From: Rathayibacter sp. VKM Ac-2804
Lineage (GTDB): Bacteria > Actinomycetota > Actinomycetes > Actinomycetales > Microbacteriaceae
DNA length: 64,000 nucleotides
Assembly: GCF_009866655.1 (NCBI RefSeq)
Contig: NZ_CP047420.1
Coordinates: 1,736,001 to 1,800,000 of the forward strand
Direction of reading: 5' to 3'
Shown here: piece by piece, positions 1 to 7,614 of the stretch
Layout: every line of letters begins with the position of its first letter
How positions within the stretch are numbered: position 1 is the first letter of the stretch
Position numbers and translations under genes: made by a program
The notes under the pieces: model-generated
The model's database searches: none
Seen by the model: the letters and a program-made list of their open reading frames with translations, nothing else
What the model was told of the DNA's origin: nothing

Positions 1-137
1 GGCTCTACTGGTTCGCCGTCCTGCCCTTCCACGGCGTGATCTTCAACGGGATGGCCAACCGCATCACGGCCACCGCGACCGACCTCGCCGACGCCGGCGA
101 GGAGCGCTCCCCTGGTGGGCGCAGGGCGCAGCGGTGA
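1..137 (+). CDS. C-terminal fragment, probable DUF2867/SDR-type protein (partial)
   Basis: Reading frame open from the left edge and ending at the TGA at 135-137. The 44 visible residues begin LYWFAVLPFHGVIFNGMANR, an aromatic segment that resembles the end of DUF2867 domains, which are usually fused to an NAD(P)-binding SDR-like domain. The last ~20 residues are charged and low in complexity. The body of the gene lies outside the window, so the family is recognised from this tail alone and the assignment is tentative. Confidence 0.5.
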   Translation, partial: LYWFAVLPFHGVIFNGMANRITATATDLADAGEERSPGGRRAQR

Positions 138-193
138 CAATGGAGGGGTCCGCGGGCGGCGACACCGCCTCGGACACGAACGAGAGGAGCACG

Positions 194-817
194 ATGAGCG
201 AACGATCGGACACGGACGCGGGGCGCGATCTCCAGCTGGGAAAGGTCGCCTTCATCGGTGACAGCATCATCCAGGGCGGGTCCTGGGACGAGTGGTTGAC
301 CGCGTCGACGGTCGTCGACGAGGGGATCGGCGGAGCGACGAGCGACGACGTCGTCGAGCGGCTGCCCGAGCTCGTCGAGGCGGCGCCCGACACGGTGGTC
401 CTGCTGGTCGGCACGAACGACCTGGCCTACCACCGGACGACCGAGCACATCGTGCGCAACATCGAGACGATCGTTGCGACCTTCCGCCGGGACCTGCCCG
501 ACGTGCGGATCCTGGTGACGTCGATCCTGCCGCGAGCGCGCGAGTTCGGCACGCAGATCCGCGAGGTCAACCGGCACCTCTGGCAGTTCGCGCCGACCGC
601 GCACGCGGGCTACCTCGACCTCTGGCCGGTGCTCGCCGGCGAGGACGGCGCCCTGCTGGAGCAGTACTCGCCCGACGGCCTGCACCTCAACGAGGCCGGC
701 TACGCCGCCTGGCGCGAGGCCCTCGGCCCGGCCCTCGACTCCGTGCTGCGGATGCCGCCGCGCACCCGGCCGATCACGCTGCCGTACGACGAGTTCGCGC
801 GGCCCAAGACGGCCTAG
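194..817 (+). CDS. SGNH/GDSL-family hydrolase
   Basis: A 207-aa serine esterase or acylhydrolase of the SGNH superfamily. Block I is FIGDSIIQGG, with nucleophile Ser24; block II has the glycine of GGATSDD (46-52); block III is the GTND motif at about 73-76; block V is DGLHLN with Asp161 and His164. All four family blocks are present, so it should be active. There is no signal peptide or membrane segment, so it is probably cytoplasmic and the substrate is unknown. The ATG at 194 is preferred over an in-frame ATG 60 nt upstream because a GAGAGGAG Shine-Dalgarno sits just before it and the extra residues are unconserved in character. It stands alone, followed by a weak hairpin. Confidence 0.85.
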   Translation: MSERSDTDAGRDLQLGKVAFIGDSIIQGGSWDEWLTASTVVDEGIGGATSDDVVERLPELVEAAPDTVVLLVGTNDLAYHRTTEHIVRNIETIVATFRRDLPDVRILVTSILPRAREFGTQIREVNRHLWQFAPTAHAGYLDLWPVLAGEDGALLEQYSPDGLHLNEAGYAAWREALGPALDSVLRMPPRTRPITLPYDEFARPKTA

Positions 818-850
818 CGCCGTCTGCGCGGCGACGCGCCGCGAGCCGAG

Positions 851-885
851 GGGAGCCGAGACCGAGAGGTCCGGCTCCCTTCGTC
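851..885 (+). terminator. Weak hairpin after SGNH hydrolase
   Basis: Arms GGGAGCCG (851-858) and CGGCTCCC (872-879) with a 13-nt loop, followed by a short T-enriched stretch. No full U-tract, so this is only a possible terminator. Confidence 0.4.
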
Positions 886-956
886 GTTCCCGGGTGCGCG
901 GGACGATGCGCGGCGCGGAACTGCACAGCTCTTCGGGGATCGATCAGCGGCTCTTG

Positions 957-969
957 CCGGGGGTATAGG
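957..969 (+). promoter_or_regulatory. Candidate -10 box with GGGTATA half-site
   Basis: TATAGG at 964-969 preceded by GGGGG. The string GGGGGTATA matches one half of the palindromic operator at 2249-2267. It may drive the gene at 1030. The second half-site is poor, so control by the repressor is only a suggestion. Confidence 0.3.
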
Positions 970-1029
970 CGGTGGCGGCACTCTCGATCGTGCACCCGGC
1001 CGGGTGCGAAGGAGAGCCGGAGGCGCAGC

Positions 1030-1428
1030 ATGAGCAGCACGATCGAGAATCAGGGAGCGGTGGCGGCGGAGTGGCCGCCACCGACGGCGGGGACCGCGGC
1101 GCCGAGTGCGGCGGAGCCGGCGCAGTCGCGTCAGCCACTGTGGCGACAGCGACGCGTCCGCTGGATCGCGCTCGCCGTCCTCGCCGGTCTGCTGCTGCTG
1201 GGCGGCGGCTTCGGGATCGGCTACGCCGTCGGGAACTCGGCCGGGCCCTCCGCCGTCGGCGATTTCGACCCGTCGCAGCGGGGCGGGATGCCGGACGGCG
1301 GCTTCCCCGGCGGTGGCGGACCCGGGTCGTCCGGCGGCCAGGGGAGCGGCACCGGGACGGACTCGGGGACGGACTCCGGCACCGGAGCCGACTCGGGCAC
1401 CGGAGCCGCGACCGGGACGGCGAGCTAG
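1030..1428 (+). CDS. Single-pass membrane protein with Gly/Ser/Thr/Asp-rich tail, unknown function
   Basis: A 132-aa protein: an Ala/Pro-rich N-terminal region (1-35), a basic stretch with RQRRVR, one strong transmembrane helix at about 45-67, then a long extracytoplasmic tail made of glycine clusters and repeated GTDSG/GADSG units. The basic residues before the helix predict an N-in, C-out topology. The low-complexity tail could be a cell-wall-spanning or surface segment; no catalytic motif is visible. The ATG at 1030 follows a GGAG-containing leader (AAGGAGAGCCGGAGG). A TATAGG box about 60 nt upstream overlaps a GGGTATA half-site like that in the operator of the nearby metal-sensing repressor. 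I do not recognise the family. Confidence 0.65.
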   Translation: MSSTIENQGAVAAEWPPPTAGTAAPSAAEPAQSRQPLWRQRRVRWIALAVLAGLLLLGGGFGIGYAVGNSAGPSAVGDFDPSQRGGMPDGGFPGGGGPGSSGGQGSGTGTDSGTDSGTGADSGTGAATGTAS

Positions 1429-1949
1429 CCGAGCGCCTCGCGGAAGGCGGCGAGGGCGTCGTCCGAGAAGAGGACGAAGCGGACCTCGTCGAGGGCGCCC
1501 GGGCCGTCCTCGGCGGCGGCGAGCCGGACGGAGTCGACGGCGATACGGGCCGCGCTGGCCATCGGCCAGCCGTAGACGCCGGCCGAGACGGCCGGGAAGG
1601 CGACGGTGCGGGCGCCGAGGGAGCGGGCGACGCGGATCGACTCGGTGTAGGCGGAGGCCAGAACGGCGGAGCGGTCGTCGCTCCGCGAGTACACGGGGCC
1701 GACGGTGTGCACGACCCAGCGGGCGGGCAGGCGGCCGGCGGTGGTCGCGACCGCGGAGCCGGCGGGGAGTCCGTCGCGCAGCTCACCGGCGCGGAGGGTC
1801 CGGCACTCCTCGAGGATCTCGGGGCCGCCCGCGCGGTGGATCGCGCCGTCGACCCCGCCGCCGCCGAGCAGCGACGAGTTGGCGGCGTTGACGATCACGT
1901 CGACCTGTTCGCGGGTGATGTCGCCGCGGACGGCGGTGACCGCGGTCAC
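1425..1949 (-). CDS. Macrodomain protein, O-acetyl-ADP-ribose deacetylase-like
   Basis: A 174-aa stand-alone macrodomain. It has the ADP-ribose-binding signature NAAN (21-24), the glycine loop GGGGVDGAI (29-37), HTVGPVY (81-87) and the phosphate loop SAGVYGWP (122-129), as in MacroD/YmdB enzymes that hydrolyse O-acetyl-ADP-ribose and mono-ADP-ribosyl esters. Length is normal for a single-domain member. The start is a GTG overlapping the TGA of the upstream repressor gene (GTGA), so translation is probably coupled and both are made from the repressor's autoregulated promoter. That suggests ADP-ribose-ester clean-up under the same metal or thiol signal, which is inference. It converges on the glycine-rich membrane gene and overlaps its last 4 bases. 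Confidence 0.9.
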   Translation of the reverse strand: MTAVTAVRGDITREQVDVIVNAANSSLLGGGGVDGAIHRAGGPEILEECRTLRAGELRDGLPAGSAVATTAGRLPARWVVHTVGPVYSRSDDRSAVLASAYTESIRVARSLGARTVAFPAVSAGVYGWPMASAARIAVDSVRLAAAEDGPGALDEVRFVLFSDDALAAFREALG

Positions 1950-2224
1950 GAGCGGTTGTTGGAGAGCTCGAAGATCTTCACGAGCTCGGCGATCGCGGCC
2001 TCGCGCGCGTCGCCGCCCTCGTCGAACATCGCGGTGACGTGGGTGCGCAGGTGGTTCTCGACGATCAGCTTGTTCAGCGAGCCGAGCGACTTCTGGATGG
2101 CGAGCGACTGCGTGACGATGTCGACGCAGTAGTCCTCGTTCTCGATGGCCTTCTCGAGGCCGCGCATCTGGCCCGCCAGGATGCGGGCGCGGTGCAGGGA
2201 GCGCTTCTTCAGATCCTCGATCAC
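1946..2224 (-). CDS. CsoR/RcnR-family metal-sensing transcriptional repressor
   Basis: A 92-aa all-helical repressor of the CsoR/RcnR/FrmR family. The signature Q-M-R-G-L near residues 19-23 and EDYCVDIVTQ (30-39) are present. Metal-ligand positions by family spacing are Cys33, His58 and His62; copper CsoR has Cys-His-Cys with the same 25- and 4-residue spacing. Replacing the second Cys by His recalls the Ni/Co sensor RcnR, although no N-terminal His ligand is seen at position 2-3. Start is a GTG 6 nt after a TAAACT box, giving a leaderless mRNA, and a palindromic operator covers the -35 region. No metal exporter or chaperone gene adjoins it; its only partner is the coupled macrodomain gene. 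Confidence 0.9.
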   Translation of the reverse strand: MIEDLKKRSLHRARILAGQMRGLEKAIENEDYCVDIVTQSLAIQKSLGSLNKLIVENHLRTHVTAMFDEGGDAREAAIAELVKIFELSNNRS

Positions 2225-2230
2225 CCGCCC

Positions 2231-2236
2231 AGTTTA
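2231..2236 (-). promoter_or_regulatory. -10 box of the csoR-like gene (leaderless)
   Basis: TAAACT on the minus strand, 6 nt before the GTG at 2224. The expected -35 region falls inside the operator at 2249-2267. Confidence 0.6.
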
Positions 2237-2248
2237 CGCCGGAGCGCC

Positions 2249-2267
2249 GATACCCGGCGGGGGTATC
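2249..2267. promoter_or_regulatory. CsoR/RcnR-type operator
   Basis: Perfect 7-bp inverted repeat GATACCC-GGCGG-GGGTATC. G-tract half-sites flanked by TA are the known operator form for CsoR/RcnR regulators. It sits 25 nt upstream of the repressor gene and over its -35 region, so autorepression is the simplest reading. Confidence 0.75.
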
Positions 2268-2309
2268 AGCCCGCGAGACGACGCCGACTGTGACACGAGA
2301 TCGCGTCGG

Positions 2310-2700
2310 CGCCCGTCCCGGGTCGTCTCGATCGGGGTGCGGAGGTCGACTGGACGCGTGCTGGGGTGTGTCGGCCTGTCCGGCCCGATTCGCGTCCGTT
2401 CGCTCACGAGCAGGGCCGCGGGCCATCGAGTCGACGCTCGATGGGCTCTACGGCCGCACAAGCGCCCCGTCCGGGTCGATTCGCTCGGGGCGAGGAGGCC
2501 GAACGGACAGCTGCTGGGGTCTGCGGGTGGGTCAGGACCCGATCCGGGTCCGTTCGTGACGGCGCGGGGGCGTGGCTCTGCGAGTGGACGTGTTCTGGTG
2601 CCTGTGCGCGGGCGTGCGCCCGGATCGGGTCGGTTCGCGCGAGGGGCGGGAGCCGAACGGACCCGTGCGGGGTTCGGAGCGGATCGGGCGGGACCGCCCC
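2310..2700. repeat. Three degenerate ~153-bp tandem repeat units
   Basis: The 489-bp space between the csoR-like gene and the DUF6804 gene contains no convincing gene. Instead a unit recurs three times, with aligned copies of GTCG(N)TTCG-like starts at 2322, 2475 and 2629 (period 153-154). Shared blocks include CCGGGTCG at each start, a G-rich GGAGGCCGAACGGAC-like block, GCTGGGGT, and CCCGAT followed by GTCCGTTCG near the end of units 1 and 2. The third unit is truncated. Similarity is clear but imperfect, suggesting old duplications. Confidence 0.6.
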
Positions 2701-2701
2701 G

Positions 2702-2707
2702 TACGAT
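2702..2707 (+). promoter_or_regulatory. -10 box of the DUF6804 gene (leaderless)
   Basis: TACGAT 6 nt before the GTG at 2714, at the end of the repeat region. No clear -35. Confidence 0.5.
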
Positions 2708-2713
2708 CGACGG

Positions 2714-3085
2714 GTGAACGCTGAGAAGTCCGGCCCCCCGCGCGGCGGCACGACCGCCCGCTACCCGTCCCGCTCGAGCGCGCGGATGGCGCTGGCGCCG
2801 GGGATCCTCGCGGCGATCATCCTGCTCGCGGGGCTCGCACTCGTCGGCGGCGACGCCTACGACTTCGTGCGCTACCCGGTGGCGATCCTCGCGGCGGTCA
2901 TCGGCTGGTTCGCGATCCAGGCGAAGGCCTACTACTGGCTGATCGGGCTCGCGCCGATCGTCGTGCTCTGGAACCCGGTCTTCCCGTTCTCCTTCCCGGA
3001 CGCCGTCTGGTCCTCGCTCCACCTCGCCGCGGTCGGCGTCGTGGTCGCGGCCGGCCTGATCATCCGGGTGCGCGTCGCGGAGTGA
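2714..3085 (+). CDS. DUF6804-family small membrane protein
   Basis: A 123-aa integral membrane protein with four predicted helices (about 26-46, 54-70, 75-88 and 101-117). The conserved-looking QAKAYYWL (69-76) and WNPVFPF (86-92) stretches are what I recall for DUF6804 proteins, which have no known function. A basic N-terminal tail of about 25 residues precedes the first helix. The GTG at 2714 is chosen because a TACGAT box lies 6 nt upstream; longer readings run into the repeat region, which is not protein-like. No operon partner. Confidence 0.75.
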   Translation: MNAEKSGPPRGGTTARYPSRSSARMALAPGILAAIILLAGLALVGGDAYDFVRYPVAILAAVIGWFAIQAKAYYWLIGLAPIVVLWNPVFPFSFPDAVWSSLHLAAVGVVVAAGLIIRVRVAE

Positions 3086-3263
3086 TCCCGTGGGCGCCGG
3101 ACGCGCCCGCAGGCGCCGGGTGCCGCTGATCCGGCGCTGAGGAGTAGACTCGACGCGCACCCGCACGCCGGGGATGCTGCGACCGGGTCTCAGACCCGTT
3201 GCTCGGAGCTCCCGACGGCCACCGGGTGCATCGGTGCCCGTCTCGTCCCCGACGCGACGCGGC

Positions 3264-3313
3264 CAGTGCAAGGCAGTGCAACACCAGCACGGTGACGAAC
3301 CAGCACAGTGCAA
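3264..3313. repeat. Cluster of three CAGTGCAA direct repeats
   Basis: CAGTGCAA at 3264, 3274 and 3306, interleaved with two ACCAGCAC copies (about 3282 and 3298), in the leader of the helicase gene. The first two are 10 bp apart, one helical turn. Function unknown. Confidence 0.4.
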
Positions 3314-3369
3314 TGCGACGGCAGAGCGCGGGAACCCCTCCTCCGCCCCCGTCCACGTCGAGGAGGAGC

Positions 3370-5526
3370 ATGGCTCGCAGCGGCCAGCGTCAGTCCGGTC
3401 AGTCGCGTCGTTCGACGAGCGCGAGCCCGGGGACCCGCCCGCGCTCGCGTCCGCGCGGCGTCGACAACTCCGGGATCATCCCGATCCTCGCCCGCCGCGT
3501 GCGCGAGGTCGAGGCCAAGGCCCAGACCGGCAAGGTCGGGCCCACCAACCGCACGAAGTTCCTGGTGATCGCCCTGCTGATGCGCGAGGAGCGCAAGCGG
3601 GTGAAGACCGACACCGAGCTCAGCGACTCGCAGCGCGCGGAGGAGATGAAGCGCCTCGACGGCATCGCGACGATCCTCGCGAAGACCGCGGCGCGCGACA
3701 CCAGCCTGATCGCCCTGCTCGAGTCCGAGGCCGGCATCACCGCGGCCGCGCAGAAGCTGCGCCGCGACTGGCTGCTGGAGGCCGGCGCCGAGCTGAGCCC
3801 CGACGAGCTGCTGATCGTGACCGAGCCGGAGCCCAAGCCGGAGGTGCCGGTCAACCAGGTCGTGCCGCCATCGGTGCGTGCGCGCCAGCTCGCCAACCCC
3901 TTCCTCCCGCCGGACTTCTCGATCGCGAGCGCGCCGACCCCCGCCCGCCGTCGCCTCGACGACTGGGAGCTGCTCGGACCGCTGTTCAAGGCGTTCGAGT
4001 ACGGCGCGGGCGGCCGCGCCGCCAGCATGGAGCTGCCCGAGCCGCCGAAGATCGACCGGGTCACCCCCCGCGGTCGCGACCTGATGCCGCACCAGGCCCG
4101 CTTCATCGAGGGCGCGCGCGAGGGTCACCGCAGCTTCCTGCTCGCCGACGAGCCGGGTCTCGGCAAGACGGCGCAGAGCCTGCTCGCCGCCTCCGTCACC
4201 GGCTCGTACCCGCTGCTCGCCGTCGTGCCCAACGTCGTGAAGATGAACTGGGCGCGCGAGGTCGAGCGCTGGACCCCTCAGCGCCGCGCGACCGTCATCC
4301 ACGGTGACGGCGGCACGCTCGACGCGTTCGCCGACGTCGTGATCGTCAACTACGACATCCTCGACCGGCACATCGGCTGGCTCGGCAGCCTCGGCTTCCG
4401 CGGCATGGTCGTCGACGAGGCGCACTTCATCAAGAACCTGCGCTCGCAGCGCTCGCAGAGCGTGCTGGCGCTGGCCGCGAAGATCCGCGAGACGACGCCG
4501 GGCCACGACCCGCTGATGATCGCCCTCACCGGAACGCCGCTGATCAACGACGTGGACGACTTCCGCGCGATCTGGCGCTTCCTCGGCTGGATCGACGAGA
4601 CCAAGCCCGGGCCCGAGCTGATGAGCCTGCTCGAGGACACCGGGCTCACCCCCGCGGACACCGGCTTCTACCCGGAGGCGCGCGAGGCGGTCATCGACCT
4701 CGGCATCGTCCGGCGCAAGAAGATCGACGTCGCCGCCGACCTGCCCTCGAAGCGGATCGTCGACCTGCCGGTCGAGCTGGACGACGACCTCGGCCGCTCC
4801 ATCCAGAAGGCGGAGCGCGAGCTCGGCGCCCGGATGCTGCAGCGCTACAAGGCCGTGACCGCCTCGATCACGCACGAGCTCGACGACGACGAGCGCGAGC
4901 GGTTCGTCCGCATCGTGGCGCAGAGCGAGCTCGAGGAGTCGAAGTCGGCCAAGACCGGCGAGAACGTCTTCACGATGGTGCGCCGGATCGGCCAGGCCAA
5001 GGCGGCCCTCGCCGCGGACTACGCCTCGCAGCTGGCCCGCTCGGTCGGCAAGGTCGTCTTCTTCGCCAAGCACATCGACGTGATGGACCAGGCCGAGGAC
5101 ACCTTCGAGAAGCGCGAGCTCACCTCCGTCTCGATCCGCGGCGACCAGTCGGCCACGTTCCGCCAGGCGCAGATCGACGCGTTCAACGAGGACCCCGACG
5201 TCTCGGTCGCGGTCTGCTCGCTCACCGCGGCCGGCGTCGGCGTCAACCTGCAGGCGTCGTCCAACGTCGTCCTGGCCGAGCTGTCCTGGACCTCGGCCGA
5301 GCAGACGCAGGCGATCGACCGCGTGCACCGCATCGGCCAGGAGGAGCCGGTCACGGCCTGGCGCATCATCGCGGCGCACACGATCGACGCCAAGATCGCC
5401 GAGCTGATCGACGCGAAGGCCGGCCTCGCCGCCCGCGCGCTCGACGGCGCGGACGCCGAGGTCGCCTCGGCCGACACGGTTCAGCTGGACGCGCTCATGC
5501 ACGTCCTCCGCGAGGCGATCGGCTGA
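3370..5526 (+). CDS. SNF2-family DEAD/DEAH-box helicase
   Basis: A 718-aa SF2 ATPase of the SNF2/RapA type, expected to translocate on double-stranded DNA and displace bound proteins. After a ~230-residue N-terminal region, basic at first and family-specific, come motif I GLGKT (263-267), motif II DEAH (349-352), motif III LTGTPLIN and the C-terminal motif VI RVHRIGQ (651-657). Motif I reads ADEPGLGKT where most members have DEMGLGKT. The ATG at 3370 directly follows GAGGAGG and is the obvious start. It is convergent with the thiamine operon: its last 32 bases overlap the thiD/tenA gene, so no terminator fits between them. The target substrate is unknown. Confidence 0.9.
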   Translation: MARSGQRQSGQSRRSTSASPGTRPRSRPRGVDNSGIIPILARRVREVEAKAQTGKVGPTNRTKFLVIALLMREERKRVKTDTELSDSQRAEEMKRLDGIATILAKTAARDTSLIALLESEAGITAAAQKLRRDWLLEAGAELSPDELLIVTEPEPKPEVPVNQVVPPSVRARQLANPFLPPDFSIASAPTPARRRLDDWELLGPLFKAFEYGAGGRAASMELPEPPKIDRVTPRGRDLMPHQARFIEGAREGHRSFLLADEPGLGKTAQSLLAASVTGSYPLLAVVPNVVKMNWAREVERWTPQRRATVIHGDGGTLDAFADVVIVNYDILDRHIGWLGSLGFRGMVVDEAHFIKNLRSQRSQSVLALAAKIRETTPGHDPLMIALTGTPLINDVDDFRAIWRFLGWIDETKPGPELMSLLEDTGLTPADTGFYPEAREAVIDLGIVRRKKIDVAADLPSKRIVDLPVELDDDLGRSIQKAERELGARMLQRYKAVTASITHELDDDERERFVRIVAQSELEESKSAKTGENVFTMVRRIGQAKAALAADYASQLARSVGKVVFFAKHIDVMDQAEDTFEKRELTSVSIRGDQSATFRQAQIDAFNEDPDVSVAVCSLTAAGVGVNLQASSNVVLAELSWTSAEQTQAIDRVHRIGQEEPVTAWRIIAAHTIDAKIAELIDAKAGLAARALDGADAEVASADTVQLDALMHVLREAIG

Positions 5527-6976
5527 GCGGAGCCGCGAAGAAGTCGCGCTCGAAGAGACTCGAGCGCAGGAACGCGTCGCCCATGGCGGCGCGTTCCGCG
5601 TTCGTGCCGCGGGCGGCGGCCTCCTCGGTGATCGCGAGCGCCCGCTCGGTCGCGGCAGCGAAGGCAGGATCCGCGTAGGTGACGAGCCAGTCCGCGTAGG
5701 CATGGCCGGGCCGGTTCGCCGCGGCGAGGCGCTCGCCGATGTCCGCGTAGAGCCAGAAGCACGGCAGCAGCGCGGCGACGATCTCGCCGTAGCCGCCGCG
5801 CGCGCCGACGGCTAGCAGGTGGTCGACGTAGCCGCGGGTGGTGGCGGAGGCCGTCGTCGTGCGCTCGCCGAGGCGGCCGCGGTGCAGCTGCGCCTCCGCC
5901 GCGAGGGCCGAGGCCGACGACTCCGACCAGAAGACCTGCTCGGCGGTGCTCGGTGCGCGCTGCGCCGCGATCGCGAGGACCCGCGCGTACTCGGTGAGGT
6001 AGAGCGCGTCCTGCTCCAGGTACCACTCGAAGTCGTCGCGGGCGAGGGAGCCGTCGCCCAGGGCCGTCACGAACGGCAGCGCGTCGATCTCGGCGCGGAG
6101 CTGCTCCGTCCCGGCCCACATCCGGGCGCAGAACGCGGGGGCGTGCAGCCGGTGGAAGTGGTCGATCGGGCCGTTGCCCTCGCCGACCCGGAGCGCGTCG
6201 GCGCCGCGGAGGGCGCCGTTCAGCCAGTCCTTCGCCTCGGTCAGCGCCTGCGCGAGGGTGTCCGGAGTCGCCTCGTCACCGGCGAGGAGCGTCGCCATCG
6301 CGGAGGAGAGCGAGCAGCCGGTGCCGTGGGTGTTCCGGGTGGCGACCCGCTCGCCCGGCACCTCGCGCACACCGCCGTCCACGGTGACGATCGCGTCCGG
6401 CGTCGCCGGGCCGTCGAGGTGCCCGCCCTTCACCAGGACGGCGGTGCCGAGATCCCGGGCCAGGGAGCGGGCCTGCTCGAGCGCGGCGGACCAGTCGGCG
6501 GCCGGCTCCGCTCCGGCGAGCACGGCCAGCTCGGGGAGGTTGGGCGTGACCAGATCGGCGCGGCGGACGAGCGCGCGGACCGCCTCCTCCGCCTCGTGGT
6601 CGAGGAGGCGGTGGCCGCTGGTCGCGACCATCACCGGATCCACGACGACGAGCGGCGGGCGGACGTCGTCCAGCCAGGCGGCGATGATCCCGCCCAGCTC
6701 GGCGTTCGCGATCATGCCGATCTTCACCGCGTCGATCTCGACGTCGTCGCTGACCGCGTCGAGCTGCTCGCGGAGGAACGCAGCGGGCGGCAGGTGGATC
6801 GAGCGCACGCCGCGGGTGTTCTGAGCGACGAGTGCGGTGACGACCGCCATCCCGTAGCCGCCGAGCGCCCCGATCGACTTGAGGTCGGCCTGGATCCCGG
6901 CCCCGCCTGTCGGGTCGGTGCCGGCGATGCTGAGCACCCGGGGGATCGGGCGGGGCTGCGGGAGCGCGGCGCTCAT
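5495..6976 (-). CDS. thiD: Bifunctional hydroxymethylpyrimidine (phosphate) kinase / TenA thiaminase II fusion
   Basis: A 493-aa fusion. Residues 1-270 are ThiD: GTDPTGGAGIQADLK (19-33), VVDPVMVATSG (111-121), and the anion hole and phosphate loop NTHGTGCSLSSA (215-226). It phosphorylates HMP twice to HMP-PP. Residues ~272-493 are TenA, with Cys406 in PCFWLY as the expected nucleophile; TenA salvages HMP by hydrolysing aminopyrimidine breakdown products, so the fusion joins production of HMP to its phosphorylation. The ATG at 6976 overlaps the thiE stop (ATGA). It is the last gene of the riboswitch-controlled thiM-thiE-thiD/tenA operon and ends inside the convergent helicase gene. Confidence 0.93.
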   Translation of the reverse strand: MSAALPQPRPIPRVLSIAGTDPTGGAGIQADLKSIGALGGYGMAVVTALVAQNTRGVRSIHLPPAAFLREQLDAVSDDVEIDAVKIGMIANAELGGIIAAWLDDVRPPLVVVDPVMVATSGHRLLDHEAEEAVRALVRRADLVTPNLPELAVLAGAEPAADWSAALEQARSLARDLGTAVLVKGGHLDGPATPDAIVTVDGGVREVPGERVATRNTHGTGCSLSSAMATLLAGDEATPDTLAQALTEAKDWLNGALRGADALRVGEGNGPIDHFHRLHAPAFCARMWAGTEQLRAEIDALPFVTALGDGSLARDDFEWYLEQDALYLTEYARVLAIAAQRAPSTAEQVFWSESSASALAAEAQLHRGRLGERTTTASATTRGYVDHLLAVGARGGYGEIVAALLPCFWLYADIGERLAAANRPGHAYADWLVTYADPAFAAATERALAITEEAAARGTNAERAAMGDAFLRSSLFERDFFAAPLSRSPRGGRA

Positions 6977-7614
6977 CGGTCCCACTCCGACCGGAAGGCG
7001 CGAGCCGCGGACTCCGGATCGTCTGCGGCGCAGATCGCGGAGACGATCGCGAGGCCGGCTGCTCCGGCTCGGCGCAGCGCTGCGGCGTCGTCGGCGGTGA
7101 CGCCGCCGATGGCGACGCAAGGGAGCGGCGTCGCGACGGCGAGGGCGGCGAAGCCGTCGATGCCGAGCGGGACCGGGTGGTCGGGCTTGGTAGCGGTGGC
7201 GCGGATCACGCCGACGCCGAGGTAGTCGACGGTGCCGACGGGCAGGGCGTGCGCGGCGGCGAGGTGGGACGGGGTGTTCGCGGTGAGACCGATCACCGCG
7301 TCGGCGCCGAGGATGCTCCGTGCGGCGAGAACAGGGAGGTCGGACTGGCCGACGTGCACGCCGTCGACACGGGCGCCGGCCAGGCGGGCGGCGAGGACGA
7401 CGTCGACGCGGTCATCGACCAGCAGGGTCGTGCGCTCGTCGAGGACGGCGGCGACGGCGCAGGTGAGGGCGACGAGCTCGGCGGCGGTCGCCTCGTGGTC
7501 GCGGACCTGGACGATCCGGACGCCGCCGGCGACGGCCGCGGCGACGACGGCAGGGACGCCGCGCGGGCCGCAGAGACGGGTGTCGGTGACGAGCTGGAGC
7601 GAGAGGTCGATCAT
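6973..7614 (-). CDS. thiE: Thiamine-phosphate synthase
   Basis: A 213-aa TIM-barrel enzyme that joins HMP-PP and thiazole phosphate to give thiamine monophosphate. Family stretches visible are VQVRDH (36-40 region), [26 protein letters not shown] and IGGVTADD near the C-terminus. The first of these usually ends in Lys (QxRxK); here it is His, an unusual substitution near the phosphate-binding site. The start ATG overlaps the thiM stop codon (ATGA) and the stop overlaps the thiD start, so the three genes are translationally coupled. Its product would need ThiL, encoded at 37962-38993, for the last step. Confidence 0.92.
   Translation of the reverse strand: MIDLSLQLVTDTRLCGPRGVPAVVAAAVAGGVRIVQVRDHEATAAELVALTCAVAAVLDERTTLLVDDRVDVVLAARLAGARVDGVHVGQSDLPVLAARSILGADAVIGLTANTPSHLAAAHALPVGTVDYLGVGVIRATATKPDHPVPLGIDGFAALAVATPLPCVAIGGVTADDAAALRRAGAAGLAIVSAICAADDPESAARAFRSEWDR

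Noticed and set aside
2310..2700. CRISPR array
   Set aside because: Units are ~153 bp and degenerate; there are no short identical repeats with unique spacers and no cas genes.
2145..2717. Plus-strand frame through the 153-bp repeats as a repeat protein
   Set aside because: Frame changes meaning between units, the unit length 153-154 does not stay in phase, and no ribosome site or domain is visible.
3190..5703. Minus-strand frame of about 837 codons opposite the helicase
   Set aside because: Shadow of the helicase; composition is Asp/Arg/Val-rich with no domains, while the plus strand has all helicase motifs.
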